From positions 242,001 to 306,000 of the forward strand of contig OX243826.1 of NCBI GenBank assembly GCA_945859605.1: a stretch of DNA of 64,000 nt, written 5' to 3'. This stretch comes from Lumbricus rubellus (Eukaryota > Annelida > Clitellata > Crassiclitellata > Lumbricidae). The notes below the pieces were generated by a model, which was not told the origin of the DNA, searched no databases, and was given only the letters and a program-made list of their open reading frames with translations. Each line of letters starts with the position of its first letter. Positions within the stretch are counted from its first letter, which is position 1. Positions 1 through 11,899 of this stretch are shown one piece after another. A program made the position numbers and the translations under genes.

Positions 1-338
1 AATGCTTCAGTCCATCGCTCATGACCCGTTGTTACTGGTCTTCTTCACAGCTATTCACAGCTGTTCAATGAAGACACTGATACATCGTGAATACCGGATG
101 TGCCTAAGCCGTCGTTTGAGGTATAGGCAGCGCTATACGTGTCTGCGAGGATCACCTAGCTCTTCTGGAGTCAATGCTTCAGTCCATCGCTCATGACCCG
201 TTGTTACTGGTCTTCTTCACAGCTATTCACAGCTGTTCAATGAAGACACTGATACATCGTGAATACCGGATGTGCCTAAGCCGTCGTTTGAGGTATAGGC
301 AGCGCTATACGTGTCTGCGAGGATCACCTAGCTCTTCT
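1..338. repeat. Tandem duplication, 172-bp unit, two copies
   Basis: Positions 1-166 and 173-338 are nearly identical and lie head to tail. The unit is recognisably similar to 8196-8370 and 19665-19830, which lie about 2 kb upstream of the promoters of genes A and B. This stretch is therefore probably the distal 5' flank of another minus-strand copy located to the left of the window. Short open frames across it overlap the repeat and show no domain. Confidence 0.85.
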
Positions 339-1982
339 AGATAATGGCTTATTATTTTAATCAGATTACTCGTTTGGACTATAATTATAGGTGTACATCG
401 GGATTGAAGTAGGCTAACTATTGCATTGATTAATTTTGCCTTCATTGTATAATAATTTATGTGGAGTTGATAGTCTTTGTGCAGTGTGCATAGTTTTCTT
501 TTGGTGCATAGTCTACTATGCTACCATGATTTTAATTATGGTAACAGCTTTTGAGTTTTGGATGTTTGTTGAGTTCATTAGGCTAATAATTGGTGAAGAA
601 TATCATTGAGATTTTATTCGGGTTGAGTCAATCTTCAGTAACATTTAGTTGTTTACGATGCGATGCAAGTTCGCTTGTCATATGTACGTGTAAATTGTAA
701 TGTATCGTAAACCCATAAGTATGACCATTTGCAAAACGTTTATAATTGAAAAACCTTTCGGAAGCGCTCCCACTGCGATCGACTCCCAGAGAAAAGGACG
801 GATTTTAGACTAGAGAGAAATCATCGGAAATGACGAAAGTCGGTGAAAACTATTGGTGGAAGTCCATTCCATAGGGAGCGTCTTCAAAAGCAAAGGGTCT
901 GGATTGAGCCATATGGATTATATCAGAAGAAACACAAACGAATTGAGGTTCAGAAGCCATTTAATCAAAGCTTTAAGTTGACATGGAAACAATCTACACG
1001 GAACACTAAAAGATTAAGCATGTTGATAAGCAGAAGAAAAACGAATCTAACAAAATGTCACTGCGATCTTTCAGTTCCTAATGAGTTCACATTCACATTA
1101 ACCATTGCAATAATGTATTATTGTAAGGTGACATTATGTATTTATGTAGCGCATATTTCATAGAAACTAACCGGAGAAACATAAGAGCAGTCAAAGTGCC
1201 AAAGTTGTATAACAAGCAAACCAACTAAGAACAAGCTTGGATCATTAAAAATCACGAACTCATAGAAAATTGGCAAGTATGTTCAGTAGAAAAAAACGAT
1301 GTTACATACTTAAATGTTACAAATCTAATTGATTCCTGCTTGACGTTTGTCAACGGATAATGTTATACGTAATGCCAAGATAAAGACGTGTGAAACGTAG
1401 ACTATGCTACCACACAAAGTAGTCATTTTTTATTTAAGCTATTCAATAAATTCTCCAAGCTGAAACAATGGCGCACAAGAGCCTATTTCTAACATCCGAC
1501 TTTAAGAGCATTTCCACCACCTGTGCTATTATGTATATGATCGCATTGACAAACACACATTTGGTTTGGTTATAGCCACATTGTATTGCAGGCCTGGAAT
1601 GAAACATTCGGTATGGACTAAATAGAGACAAATGCTCACTATCGGACAATTATGTCTTTTTCCAAGTCTTTAACTATTTTAATAGAAAGTCTCTATCGAC
1701 TTGCCTAAAAGTCACAGAAATGAATCAAAAGCGAATATTGCCTAAACTTCACAGAAAGCATTGAACAGCGAATTGTCTGAAATCCAGAAAATCATTGAAA
1801 AGCTACTAACTAGAAGCCAGAAAAAACTAGTCAGAAACGATTACAGAAACCAGTTGTAGGTCCAACTGGTTGTGACAGTAGCAGTAGTAGTACTACATGT
1901 AGCAGTAGTTTAGCAGAAAACGAAGAAAGCGTAGAGATGGAAACAGATTCACGTGGACGCGATCTTCAGCATCCTACATCCT
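339..1982. other. Intergenic: 3' flank of gene A
   Basis: No coding region is recognised. About 339-640 continues the similarity to the distal 5' flank of genes A and B (for example a TATGTGGAGT...GTCTTTGTG motif). From about 1060 the sequence aligns with the 3' flank of gene B (13865-14640), including a CAGTTCCTAATGAG motif and a CCAGTTGTAGGTCCAACTG motif. At about 758-800 there is a short copy of the GAAGCGCTCCCA repeat that occurs elsewhere in the window. The open frames at 843-1163 and 1443-1649 have no recognisable features. Confidence 0.6.
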
Positions 1983-4900
1983 TTATTTTTTGTAACCTGC
2001 TGGCGACAAAGCCTCCATCGGAATCTCATTGGAGTTGACTTGTTCTGTGTCCATCTGCGATCCTTCCACCATCTGTCTCTTGGCGTAGATGCAATGCATC
2101 CTGAAGCAGCCGAGGTTGACCTTAGCCACGAGACCAGCAGGGCAGTAAACGAGGATCTTGGAACACCCGGTAGCCCATCCGGATACGACTTTGATGCCCT
2201 GGAACTGGAGACAGATCCTGACGCCTGGCATACGGCAACGGATTGGGACGCAGATCGTCTTAGGGTTGCTGACTGAAATGGAAATGGTTGAAGTGGAAAA
2301 CATCGGAAATAATTTTATTCAGACTTGGAAAAATAGTTGGTGCTGTTGTTGTTGAACACAGAGGTTTTTTTAACTCTCTGTCCATCCTTTTCTCTGTATA
2401 CATGTAATCTATTCATCCTCCGCTCTGAATCTATCCATTTCTCTCCCTGTATGTGTCCATCTTACCTCCTGTATCATCCATCCATCATTCTCTCTGCATC
2501 TATCCATCCTGCTTCATGTATTTGTCCATCCTTCTCTCTGCATCTATCCATCCTTCTCACTGTATCTGTCCATCCTTATATATCTGCATCATCTATTCAT
2601 CCTTCTCTTCATGTCTGTCCATACTTCTCCCTGTATCGTCTATCCATCCTCTCCCTGTATTATCTATTCATCATTGGCTCTGTATCTGACCAGCCTTCTA
2701 TCTGCATCATATATCCATTTTTCTCCCTGATATTTCCATCCTTCTCCCTGTATCTGTCCATGTTTGTTTGTAGGTTTTGGTGGATATTCAATGCATAAAT
2801 ATTTGAATGTATATTTGCATGTATGTTTATTTCCAGTTTTGTATATGTTGTCCTATGTTCGTTCACATGTATAGGCTAATTTGCATAGCCTACTTGTACG
2901 TTTGACCTAGATGTAGGCTATGCGCACCTGAGGTGACTACCGCCTGCTTATATTTCTTCCATCCAAGAATGCAAAATTTCAATTTCAGTTCTGATTGTAT
3001 AGATGAATGATCACTCCATTTTACTGCTAGTTTGGTATCGTGAACGAAGTCTCTACTTCTGAACTAAGACAATAATTAATTATTGATGATCAATGTACCT
3101 GGGACATCTGTATTGATGACAACTTGACCATCGATCCTCAGCGTCACCCATATCGAATTGGTTTTTCCTGAATACTTTAAACTGAGGCAGTCTGAAACCA
3201 AAGGAATGACATATTACAGTGAAAAAGATCAACTGAAGAACTTGCAAACACTTGAATCTCTGTTGAAATCCATAGCAGATAATAATTTGTGTTTCACGGC
3301 GAAATAGAACACTTACTTTGAAGCCATATTTTCAGAATAATTTCAATTTACAAAAAACAATTATTTGAATAATTACTGTTTTATCATCTGTGGCTACCTT
3401 ATACAACTAGTGAAGAAATATAATTATGGTTTTAAGAAGAGTTATGCAGCTACAACCAATGATAGCCGACTGAAACTATTACTTCCAACACTACAACCAA
3501 CACGATCACCACCACCACCACCACCACCACCACCACCACCACCACCACCACCACCACCACCACCACCACCACCACCACCACCACCACCACCACCACCACC
3601 ACCACCACCACCACCACCACCACCACCACCACCACCACCACCACCACCACCACCACCACCACCACCACAACCACCACCACAACCACCACCACAACCACCA
3701 CCACCACCACCACCACCACCACCACCACCACCACCACAACCACCACCACCACCACAACCACCACCAACACCACCAACACCACCACCACCACCACCACCAC
3801 CACCACCACAACCACCACCACAACCACCACCACCACCACCACCACCACCACCACCACCGCCGCCGCCGCCACCGGCACCGGCACCGCTAAGCTTACTATA
3901 CTACTTGGACTTGGATCATGAGCAACATGGTCTGCACTCTGCTGTCGTATGCGATTGAGGCTACTAATTTATTAACCTCCACTAAAATTACAATTGTTTA
4001 CTTTACTTACAGTTGTTGTTGATGCCGAGCTTTGGAACGACAATGCGCTGGCAACAAGTGCATGTGGCTCCAGCACAAGAGCAGGAGGTTTTCTCAAGAG
4101 GTGAATCGTTTTGTTCGTCGACTTCCACGACTTTCTCCTCGACTTCCTCATCCAGTGCAACTCCTTGCTGAACCTTTGACGCTATCTTCGCATCGTACAA
4201 GGTCTGGACTTTCTGGAGAAGTTCCTGAATTTCGTCAAGCGGTTCCAAGTCGCTTGCTATGAAAACGACAAAAATATCAAAGTTGTCTTGAAGACAAAGA
4301 AGATCCCAGCATCAATCGAAATAAAGACGTAGGCTAGGCCTATATTAAAAATGAAGAAATGCAAACCTTAGTCTACAATCTAAAACTTGTAGAAATCCAA
4401 ACGTATACAAAAGGAAATAAATCATGAAGAAAAACTCTTAAATACTATCTTAAAATTTTCACAATATCATAATTTTATGAACCTGATATTGAATTTAATA
4501 AGCAAAATTAATGAAGAGAATCACGAGGTGATTATGCAACACGAAGATGCTATGGTACAACACACCCCTTCAAGAATTAATAAATTTATTAAAGTAGAGT
4601 AATCCTTTACCCTAAAATTCGCTATCTATTCTAAAGGACACCCAACACAATAGCTACTCAGTCTGTCTCTTTGGTCCTCTGGAAACAGGACTCACAGGCC
4701 TCGACCTCCTAGGGACAACTTTCTGGACAGACTCCTCTCGACATCGATCACGTGAATAAACTCTCGAGTCTCGCCTTGCATGTCTGGAGCTTATGATTAG
4801 TTTTAAGAAATCATTCTTACGCTTGCATCAGACAGAAAACGATCTGAATGGTCAACTTACGAGGTGAAACTTCAAGATCTGAATGGTTAACTTACGAGGT

Positions 4901-4995
4901 TCGAAGTCATTCTGTGCAGAGACGAGACTGAGAACGAAGAAGACGACGACGAAGAAGACGCCGCTGGTCATTGAGAGATTCTTCAGCAGAGACAT
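1983..4995 (-). CDS. Gene A: secreted Cys-rich protein, DUF4773-like
   Basis: The coding exons on the minus strand are 4995-4896, 4256-4011, 3191-3099 and 2272-1983 (729 nt, 242 aa). All donors are GT, all acceptors AG and all introns phase 1. The start is the Met of MSLLKNLSM, chosen because it is shared with genes B and C; it gives a 27-residue signal peptide ending in VSA. Residues ~36-65 form an amphipathic helix (LDEIQELLQKVQ). An acidic linker follows, and then the Cys cluster CSCAGATCTCC at ~92-102. The last exon has TICVPIRC, RICLQF, TGC and LGCFRM. Two cysteines (in PIRC and VYC) are shared only with gene B and make 12 in the mature protein. The intron between exons 2 and 3 holds a long CCA tract. 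Exon 1 includes 5'UTR up to an acceptor at 5038. Function is unknown; secretion is inferred from the signal peptide. Confidence 0.85.
2380..2775. repeat. Degenerate CATCC-rich minisatellite in intron 3 of gene A
   Basis: Imperfect units of roughly 24-30 bp (CATCC, TTCTC, TCTGCATCTAT) repeat through this stretch. Open frames on both strands here are repeat products, not genes. The matching intron of gene B carries only a trace at about 15535-15560. Confidence 0.7.
3507..3870. repeat. (CCA)n microsatellite in intron 2 of gene A
   Basis: About 360 bp of CCA triplets is interrupted by CAA and ends in CCG/GGCACC units. The polyproline, polyvaline and polytryptophan open frames across it are artefacts: the tract lies between the donor at 4010 and the acceptor at 3192. 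Gene B has the same tract at the same intron position but less than half as long. Confidence 0.95.
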
Positions 4996-5299
4996 TGTAG
5001 CTCGACACTGTCGTAGGAGACTCAAGACAAAAACGAATCTGAAGAACATAGCATGCACAGTTAATTAAATTGAGCACGACCATGTACTTTTACATGTGAT
5101 ATAATTTATTGTTAAAAGTCAGCCATTAAATAAATGTATTGAATTTATAATTTTGGTTGTTGTAGGCCTATGTATTGACTTTATAATGTCGTATTGTAAG
5201 GTCTTTGACTTGATGCTTAATTGAATGCATTTGGGAAATAAAAAGGTTTGGGGGAAGTGAGTATATGAAAATTGAACTAACTTAGTCAAATTCTTCTTG

Positions 5300-5850
5300 T
5301 AAGATTTCTAGTTTAAATTACTGTAAACCGCGTCAAAATCTAGTCCTGGGCATGACGTTAAACTGCATCCATCCTCTGCCACAGGGAACCAACAACGTCC
5401 CTGTGCCGGTCCTAAGCCCGGACAAAATGAGGAAGGTTTGCCAGATGGGTGGCGATACGCTGGCAGTGAAAAACCAAGACGATTGTAATCCGCCAAAACC
5501 ACGACACAAGTGACATAGCTACCCAGATGCTTCAAGTTGTCATGATGTGGAGCAGACATGCACAGGCCCGTCAGGACAGACCGATGGAGAGAGTCGGGGA
5601 GAGAGCGTGGGACACAACGGGCATTGACCCACGTTGTCCTTCATGTCTCTTTTTCACGATTCTCTTCAAACAGACAAGGTGGTCTATAGGTGCTTCAAGA
5701 TGTTATTGGTATGGAGCAGACCTGCTGACCGGACCGGTTGAAGCTGGGCAACATGACACGAGACAGACTCAGACAGAGAGTGGCGTCGGACTCCTACGGG
5801 CATTGAGCCCAAGGTTATTGATGATGATGATGATGATGCGTCAAAATCAT
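5300..5850. mobile_element. Inserted repeat present only in unit 1
   Basis: This block has no counterpart in the equivalent 5' flank of gene B; homology resumes at CAGCATCACTTCACGTTGCA (about 5855 and 17751). It contains GTCCTAAGCCCGGACAAAATGAGG, which resembles the GTCCCAAGCCTGGATAAA segment at 21462 and, from memory, the 3' ends of some RTE-type retrotransposons. Inside are two diverged copies of a segment with GATGCTTCAAG, GGAGCAGAC and GGGCATTGA, then a short GAT run. No intact protein is encoded. Confidence 0.5.
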
Positions 5851-6065
5851 CATACAGCATCACTTCACGTTGCACTCTATTGCAGCACAGTTATAGACCG
5901 ACTGAAAAAGGTAGACTATATAATTATTGAATGTTTAAACATCATAAGCAGTGCGCTTCTGATGATGATGATATAGAAACTGTAATTTATAGGCCTACAA
6001 TTGAATTCAACAGTCCTCATAGGAGCTAAAGTTGACGAATGAAAAAAATAGTTTCTGATACTCAC

Positions 6066-6172
6066 GAAGCTGCTTACTCGATTCTGAATGCGAACAGATC
6101 ACCAAGCTGAACCTTTCTCAAACGAAGCTGTGGACCTTGTCTGAAACACCTGGCAGATCATCTGAATTTATA
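6066..6172 (-). promoter_or_regulatory. Gene A promoter and noncoding first exon
   Basis: On the minus strand a TATAAATTC box lies at about 6172-6164. It is followed by a leader that ends at a GTGAGTATCAG donor (exon end 6066). The leader should splice to the acceptor at 5039-5040 in front of coding exon 1. The same arrangement stands upstream of gene B. The transcription start, near 6135, is estimated from TATA spacing only. Confidence 0.6.
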
Positions 6173-6886
6173 GGCAAGATCCGCTGAAGCATATCCTAGT
6201 TAACCATTGGATCATTGATTTCATGGTAAAGAAAACAAGTTCCTGTTAGGTTGGAATTGGCAGGCTGAGACCAAGCATGCCCCGCTGCTTCGGAGAAAAA
6301 AAGATCAAGGTAGGCCTATCTATGTTTCGTGGTGGTAGGGCTTCACAACCGGGTCTGGTTTTTCGCTATCGCATCTGGGTTTTGTATTTCGATTCGTTAT
6401 GCTTGCCTGCAGCTTTAATTCACCACGTGGTAACGTCTACCTTAATTAGAAAACGTTGTGGAACAAAATTAATATAATTAGGGGTCTCTTGATTAAAGGA
6501 TAGTTGTCGAATTCCTGTTCTACGTAAGTTCTTGCTAAGGTAATTCAAACCAGATGCCTCACCTGCGCTCTATCCTGAAGTTTTGGCAATGACGGCTGAA
6601 GTTGAGCTTCTCAAGGATATCCTATTTTGATTATATCGCTGCCAACCCCCACCCAATGAGCAGCTACGATTTCCGCTATAACATCACGTTCTTTCCACAG
6701 CCTCATCTGTTTCAGGCTATCTTCCCACACAAAACCCAGCCAAATAAGTGTTTGGGTCTACGCAAAATTTTGTCTATAATAATGTTAGGGGAACTACACA
6801 GAGCTATACATGTTTAATGTAACATTCGGAAACATATTTTGTGTTGCTATTTTTACACTTACCAATAACTCTTTCACTCAACTTTG

Positions 6887-7574
6887 GGCACTCCTCCGAA
6901 GTCCGGTCCCAAATTATTTCGCATGGCTTATCACATAGAGGTTTAACCGTAGTTCAGGTTGCTAAAGTATTTACCCATTTCCCGAGGTTGCTAAATTATT
7001 TGGCCATTGCTGAATGTATATACAAGTAATTTCTGGATCGCCAGGTTCAATCCAGCTTCCATTTCAACTATAAAATGTCCTTATCCAGCTTCCATTTAAG
7101 CTATTAAATGCCTTTGTCCATCTTCCATTTCTCAAGCGCTTTTTCGTCAATCCAGTTTCTATTTCACATGTAAAGAAGCTACATCCAGCTTCCATTTCTC
7201 TTGCGTTTTTTCGTCAATCCAGCTTCTACTTCACCTGTAAAAGAAGCTGCATCCATGCAGCTTCCATTTCTCTTGCGTTTTTGTCAATCCAGCTTCCGTT
7301 TAGGCTATAAAATGCCTTTATCCAGCTTCCATTTATCAAGCGTTTTTGTTCGTAAATCCAGCTTTCATTTGTATACTGCCATTTTTCTTCTCGCGTTTTC
7401 AGTTTATATTGCTACTTCCGGTTGCGAATGTTCAGAAATTGGAATACGTTTTTCGGCAGTTATCTGCAAATGCTGTGCGCCAATTACAATATTTAGTAGT
7501 CGGTGAACAGTTTGTGAAGTGACGGTGAGAAAAATGCTGTGAAGTAATTTGGGACCGGACTTCGGAGGAGTGCC
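6887..7574. mobile_element. Nonautonomous hAT-like element with 8-bp TSD
   Basis: Perfect terminal inverted repeats of about 30 bp (GGCACTCCTCCGAAGTCCGG...) are flanked by the direct repeat CAACTTTG at 6879-6886 and 7575-7582. The duplicated locus at gene B (about 18795-18805) has an uninterrupted, diverged version of the target site, so the insertion came after the A/B duplication. The interior is a degenerate satellite of CAGCTTCCATTT units with no transposase. Confidence 0.85.
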
Positions 7575-8599
7575 CAACTTTGAGTTAATACAAGAACCAA
7601 TCGAATCTGTAGGTGATTGCAAACGTTCGAAATAAAAGTAAAAAAACATTTATTTTGATCAGATTACTGCTTGACCTTGGAACTGCATCGACTAAGCTCG
7701 ACCATTGAGTATTATGAGTAAGCTTATTATAATAGGCCGACACTGGCGCAATGGAAGCTACATGTACACGTATGAGTTACAATCCTTGTGCGGATATCCT
7801 ATCATTAATAATTTCCGTTTAATAAACAGACGCGTTTTGCTAATTAAACTGAACGTGTTGCGTCTATAATTGTAACGGATTACTACCAATAGGCCTATTA
7901 TCTTCTCGTGAAGCTACCAGGCACTGTGGGCAGCTGACTATCTAGTTGCAATGATTTTACTGTCATTCGTAATTCGTATTGATTAGACTTGATTGACACG
8001 GATTACTTCGGAAAGGTTGATTGAGTGTGCCTCCGATTTCGACAGAAAAGTAGCATCTCAATTAAATTTCGAGCTCTGTTTTTTCGTTGCAGGAACTTCA
8101 ATAATTAATTAATCCTTCTGCGCTCCATCAATAATTATTCATTCTGCAGAATTATAGATTTAGGTAATGAAAACACAGAGGCCACGCCGTTTGGGGTCAA
8201 TGCCCATCCAGTCCTTCGCTCATGGTGCATTGTCACTTAGTCTACTCTTTTTCGTCGCTATGAAATGAGAACGCTCAGAACATCGTGACTGCCTGATGTG
8301 TTGAGCTTGTCGTTTGTGCTGTAAGCTTACGTATCGGAGAGGATCAACCTCTGCAACTCTTCTAGTTGTGTGGAGTGAGTAGCCTATCTGATGAAATTGT
8401 ATTTCTAGCCTAGACCATTCTTCGAGATAAAAGTAGTCAGTATCATCCAATTTGTGTTAACTGATTTTATAGTTTTATATGTGGAGTCAGTTACAGTCTT
8501 TGTGTATAGTTTCTTGTCTTAAAAGGTTGTAGGCCCTATAATTGCTGTGATCGAATGCTGGATTTTGAAATCATTGCCGAGTTTATTGGCGACAAACCT

Positions 8600-9274
8600 T
8601 AAGATTTAGGCCTACTTGTAATTTTTTTTATACCAATTTGGTAATGGTTTGGCTACCGATAACGATGTTGTTGCAAGATGGTATTGCAACCGCATTCCAC
8701 ACAGGTCTATACTTACGAAGTTTATTCAGAGTAAAGAATACTTTGAGAATGTTGGGACAATTGTATCGCGAACACAAAAAACTGTCTGAGTTTTCGTTTG
8801 TTATCTTATCATCCAACAGTGTTGGTATTCTTAAACATTGTAGGCTACGTGTAGACGTAGGCTTAATCTTCTTCTGCGTTCACGATCGAGAAAACCATCT
8901 GCTGACCGACTCATCAGAAAAAAACTTTTAATCAGGATTTCTTTTTAAGATATAAGATAACAAATGATTCAGATCACATAATTTAAACACAGATCCATGT
9001 AAGACAAACCCTGGAATCTATCTCAAAATCTTGCGCAATTAGGGGATTGGAGTAGTAGTTTTTCAAACTATTCATGTAGCCTAGGCCTAAGTAAAAATTC
9101 AGTTTGCAATATTTATTGGTCGATTAGGCTAACATAGCATATTCTATTCTATTCTACTCTATTCTTTTTAAGACTGTTCGCACTGTTAACTCTAGGAACC
9201 AGAAATCTATCTTTCGCAGGTTTCCAACATGAATTCGGCAGACACTGTTATTTTAGTCCATTTTTTATCTTGTA
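8600..9274. other. Intergenic spacer after duplication unit 1
   Basis: No gene is recognised. The open frame at 8638-8931 shows no domain, signal peptide or splice context. A short TATTC run lies near 9140-9170. Confidence 0.5.
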
Positions 9275-11148
9275 GGGGAGAGTGCTACAAGATGCCCAGG
9301 GCAAGTAAGATGCCCACCCCCTTTAAAACGGATAAACAGACATAAATTCGTGTTTTAGTTGTCTCATTGAATGTAGCGACATCTTGTGAACCTTCCATAA
9401 AAGTAATGTTTCAGTATTCGAGATATTGACGCGATAAATCAAATTTTAAATTTTCACCCCGTTTGCGTAAGTACACATCTATGAATCTTTCTAATTTTTT
9501 CTTTAGCCTTATGCAGTAAAATTTTTGCACTTCAACGTCTATTTTGGATTCATTTATAGTTGTTTTAATGGTTTTATCTAACGCGTAAACATTGACCTCG
9601 TTTAGGGCTGCCAACGTTTGCCTTTGCTATTCCGGGACGCCTGCACTGCAGTCACTCGATGTGCCATTAGGTCTACCAATTTGCACTGTCCACAGACAGG
9701 CATAATGTATTAAATGCTGTCTCAGCCCAATATAGTATCTCTAATCATTTTTAAAAGTTCTTAATAATTTAAAACTGTAGTCACCTAGGCCTATCATAGT
9801 AAGACTATAGGCTCATGATTGTCCTACAACCGGGGAGAAGAACTTATCTTAAACCTATGCTTCTGATCTTTTAGGAGTTCCAGAACAATAGGCACAAAGT
9901 CATAGAAATCAGCACAATAAAAAGTCATGTCATGCTAAAATTTATATTTCAAAAGCAACAGTTCTGCTTTCATAAGGTCGGCGGTGAACTTTCGGTGCTC
10001 GGATAATTGCGATTGTTACATGTAGAAACAGGTTGTTCGTAATGTTGGGCCTAGAGCGTTCTTTCGCAATATTGTGATAAATCGAGTGTCAACGGTATAT
10101 AAAGTTTTGAAGACTCCAACTGAACCGATGATCAGCCAATGACCCAATGCTATTTGTCTGACAGAAAGCATAACGCAAATATTATCGTACTACAAGTTGA
10201 GTTTACCAGGCTAAGAAGAATATGAATATTTTGGTAAAAGTGGATCTCTAGAGTAAATTCCGGGACAATTTCAGATCACTCCGGGACATGGGACGCATGG
10301 GCCGATTCCGGGACTGTCCCGGCGAATCCGGGACGGTTGGCAGCCCTATCCTCGTTAAATAAAATGGCGTCAGTAGAGAAGAACTCGAAAATTACAAGAT
10401 GCCCATGGGCGTCCTGAATGCATAGGAAGCATAGAGATTACAAGAAGCCCATGGGCGTCTTGAATGTATACTAAGCATACAGATTACAAGATGCCCATGA
10501 GCGTCTTGGATACCATTAGCAAGTGGCCAAGAATCGGTGCCTACCATGACACCACCTACTCATCAAGATTTTGAGCTTACAAATTTACCAGTGTTTATTG
10601 AAGTAGAAATGAATATAGCCTAATGCAAGAAGTGTAGGGGTTGGTGTCATGAAGAATGTAGGTCTACAGATCGATTAATATCCAAGAGTCTCGTATGTGA
10701 CTTTTCGTTAGTCAGTGTTTAGAGTGAAAATGACAATAATGACTTACAACATGAGGTTGGAGTTTTTGCTTCTCGTGTTTCGATTTGCGTTGTAGCTTTA
10801 GGATCTTTTAGTCTTGTTTAAATTTGTTTAGCTGTCATGCAGTTTATTGGTTTAGTCTAAAAATGCATGATTACAATACGGTACCACTTGTTTTGATCAA
10901 TTTTCATTGCTCCAAGATGCCCATCCTATGGGCGTCTTGTAGTATAGGGTTTCTAAGACGCCCAGTTTGGAGGGGGTCTACTTTTTAAAATTTACACAAA
11001 TGATCTTATTGAATTTCGTTCTATGGTTGCTATCACTGCTTCCTTAATGATTACTCTTTGCATTAGGGTCAGACATGTTCTTCTCTTAGAATCCACACAG
11101 AAGAAAATAGCAATTTTCGTTAGCGCGGGCATCTTGGAGCACTCTCCC
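9275..11148. mobile_element. TIR element, GGGAGAGTGCT family
   Basis: The ends are inverted repeats: GGGGAGAGTGCTACAAGATG on the left and the complement of CATCTTGGAGCACTCTCCC on the right. Both ends are bordered by TA. The interior repeats an ACAAGATGCCCATGGGCGTCTT palindrome several times (about 10395-10510 and 10915-10940). A second element is nested at 9604-10349. The open frame at 9411-9614 on the minus strand runs into the nested element and is not recognised. Confidence 0.7.
9604..10349. mobile_element. Nested element with GGGCTGCCAAC termini
   Basis: The inverted termini AGGGCTGCCAAC and GTTGGCAGCCCTAT bound about 746 bp. The flanks CCTCGTTT (9596-9603) and CCTCGTTA (10350-10357) look like an 8-bp target duplication with one mismatch. 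CCGGGAC motifs cluster near the right end. No transposase is seen. It sits inside the 9275-11148 element. Confidence 0.65.
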
Positions 11149-11286
11149 TATTTTCTTTATATGTAATAAGTTGCGGTCTGTGAACTTAATTTTTTTTCTT
11201 GAATAAACGAAGTATATATCTATTCTATAATTCTATTCTATAATATTATATAATTCGAGACGGTTTAACGTTTACACTGTTTACAG

Positions 11287-11287
11287 T

Positions 11288-11357
<70 letters not shown>
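11287..11357. repeat. (TGA)n microsatellite
   Basis: About 23 perfect GAT/TGA triplets. The poly-His reading frame on the minus strand is an artefact. The next 100 bp (AGGCAGGTCCTATGGCTTGCG...) has the look of a dispersed repeat but is not identified. Confidence 0.95.
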
Positions 11358-11358
<1 letters not shown>

Positions 11359-11750
11359 GTTTTCTGCTCGAAGGCAGGTCCTATGGCTTGCGCCACCTGG
11401 GGATGAGATGAGTGAGGTGGTTTCCCGTTGCCTTCCCCACAGACAATGATGGGTAAGCAACTTGCCCAAGCGCTGTTTAACTGTTTACAGTTATCTATTC
11501 TGTATTAAAACAGTTCCTAACTTTTAATTACTCATAGATGATTTATATAGGCATATAATGCGATATACGCTATATAGGCCCTATTCGTTTTATTGAGCTC
11601 TTGCTAAAAGAAAATAATAAAATTTCAATCATCTCTGCAAGTCAAATAGGGTGGTTCAGTGTCTGCATGATATGCTATTGCTTACTCGGGACAGATCTAT
11701 GCAATTCACTGCGTCCTATAATTGTTGCATATCCTGAATCCGGGAACTGG

Positions 11751-11826
11751 TGATGATGATGATGATGATGGTGATGATGGTGATGATGATGATGATGATG
11801 ATGGTGATGGTAATGATGATGATGAG
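11751..11826. repeat. (GAT/GGT)n microsatellite
   Basis: Imperfect GAT triplets with GGT interruptions. The poly-Met and poly-Ser frames over it are artefacts. Confidence 0.9.
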
Positions 11827-11899
11827 AGTTGTTGTTGAAGACCTGCAGCTGGCGTCAGATGATGATCCGATTCATCACAATGAAGCAGACAGTTCCGTG

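Larger units (their letters stand above)
841..8600. repeat. Segmental duplication, unit 1 (gene A cassette)
   Basis: Gene A with its introns, 3' flank, promoter and about 2.5 kb of 5' flank is repeated around gene B (13790-20035). Landmarks in the same order include the exons, a TGCTTCGGAGAAAAAAAGATCA match at about 6280 and 18190, a match at about 8010-8100 and 19490-19570, and one at 8160-8350 and 19620-19790. Unit 1 carries insertions missing from unit 2 at about 5300-5850 and at 6887-7574. The outer boundaries are approximate. Confidence 0.8.

Noticed and set aside
3365..3958. Long polyproline open frame (and polyvaline and polytryptophan frames on the other strand)
   Set aside because: It is a CCA microsatellite lying in an intron of gene A; gene B has the same tract in the same intron.
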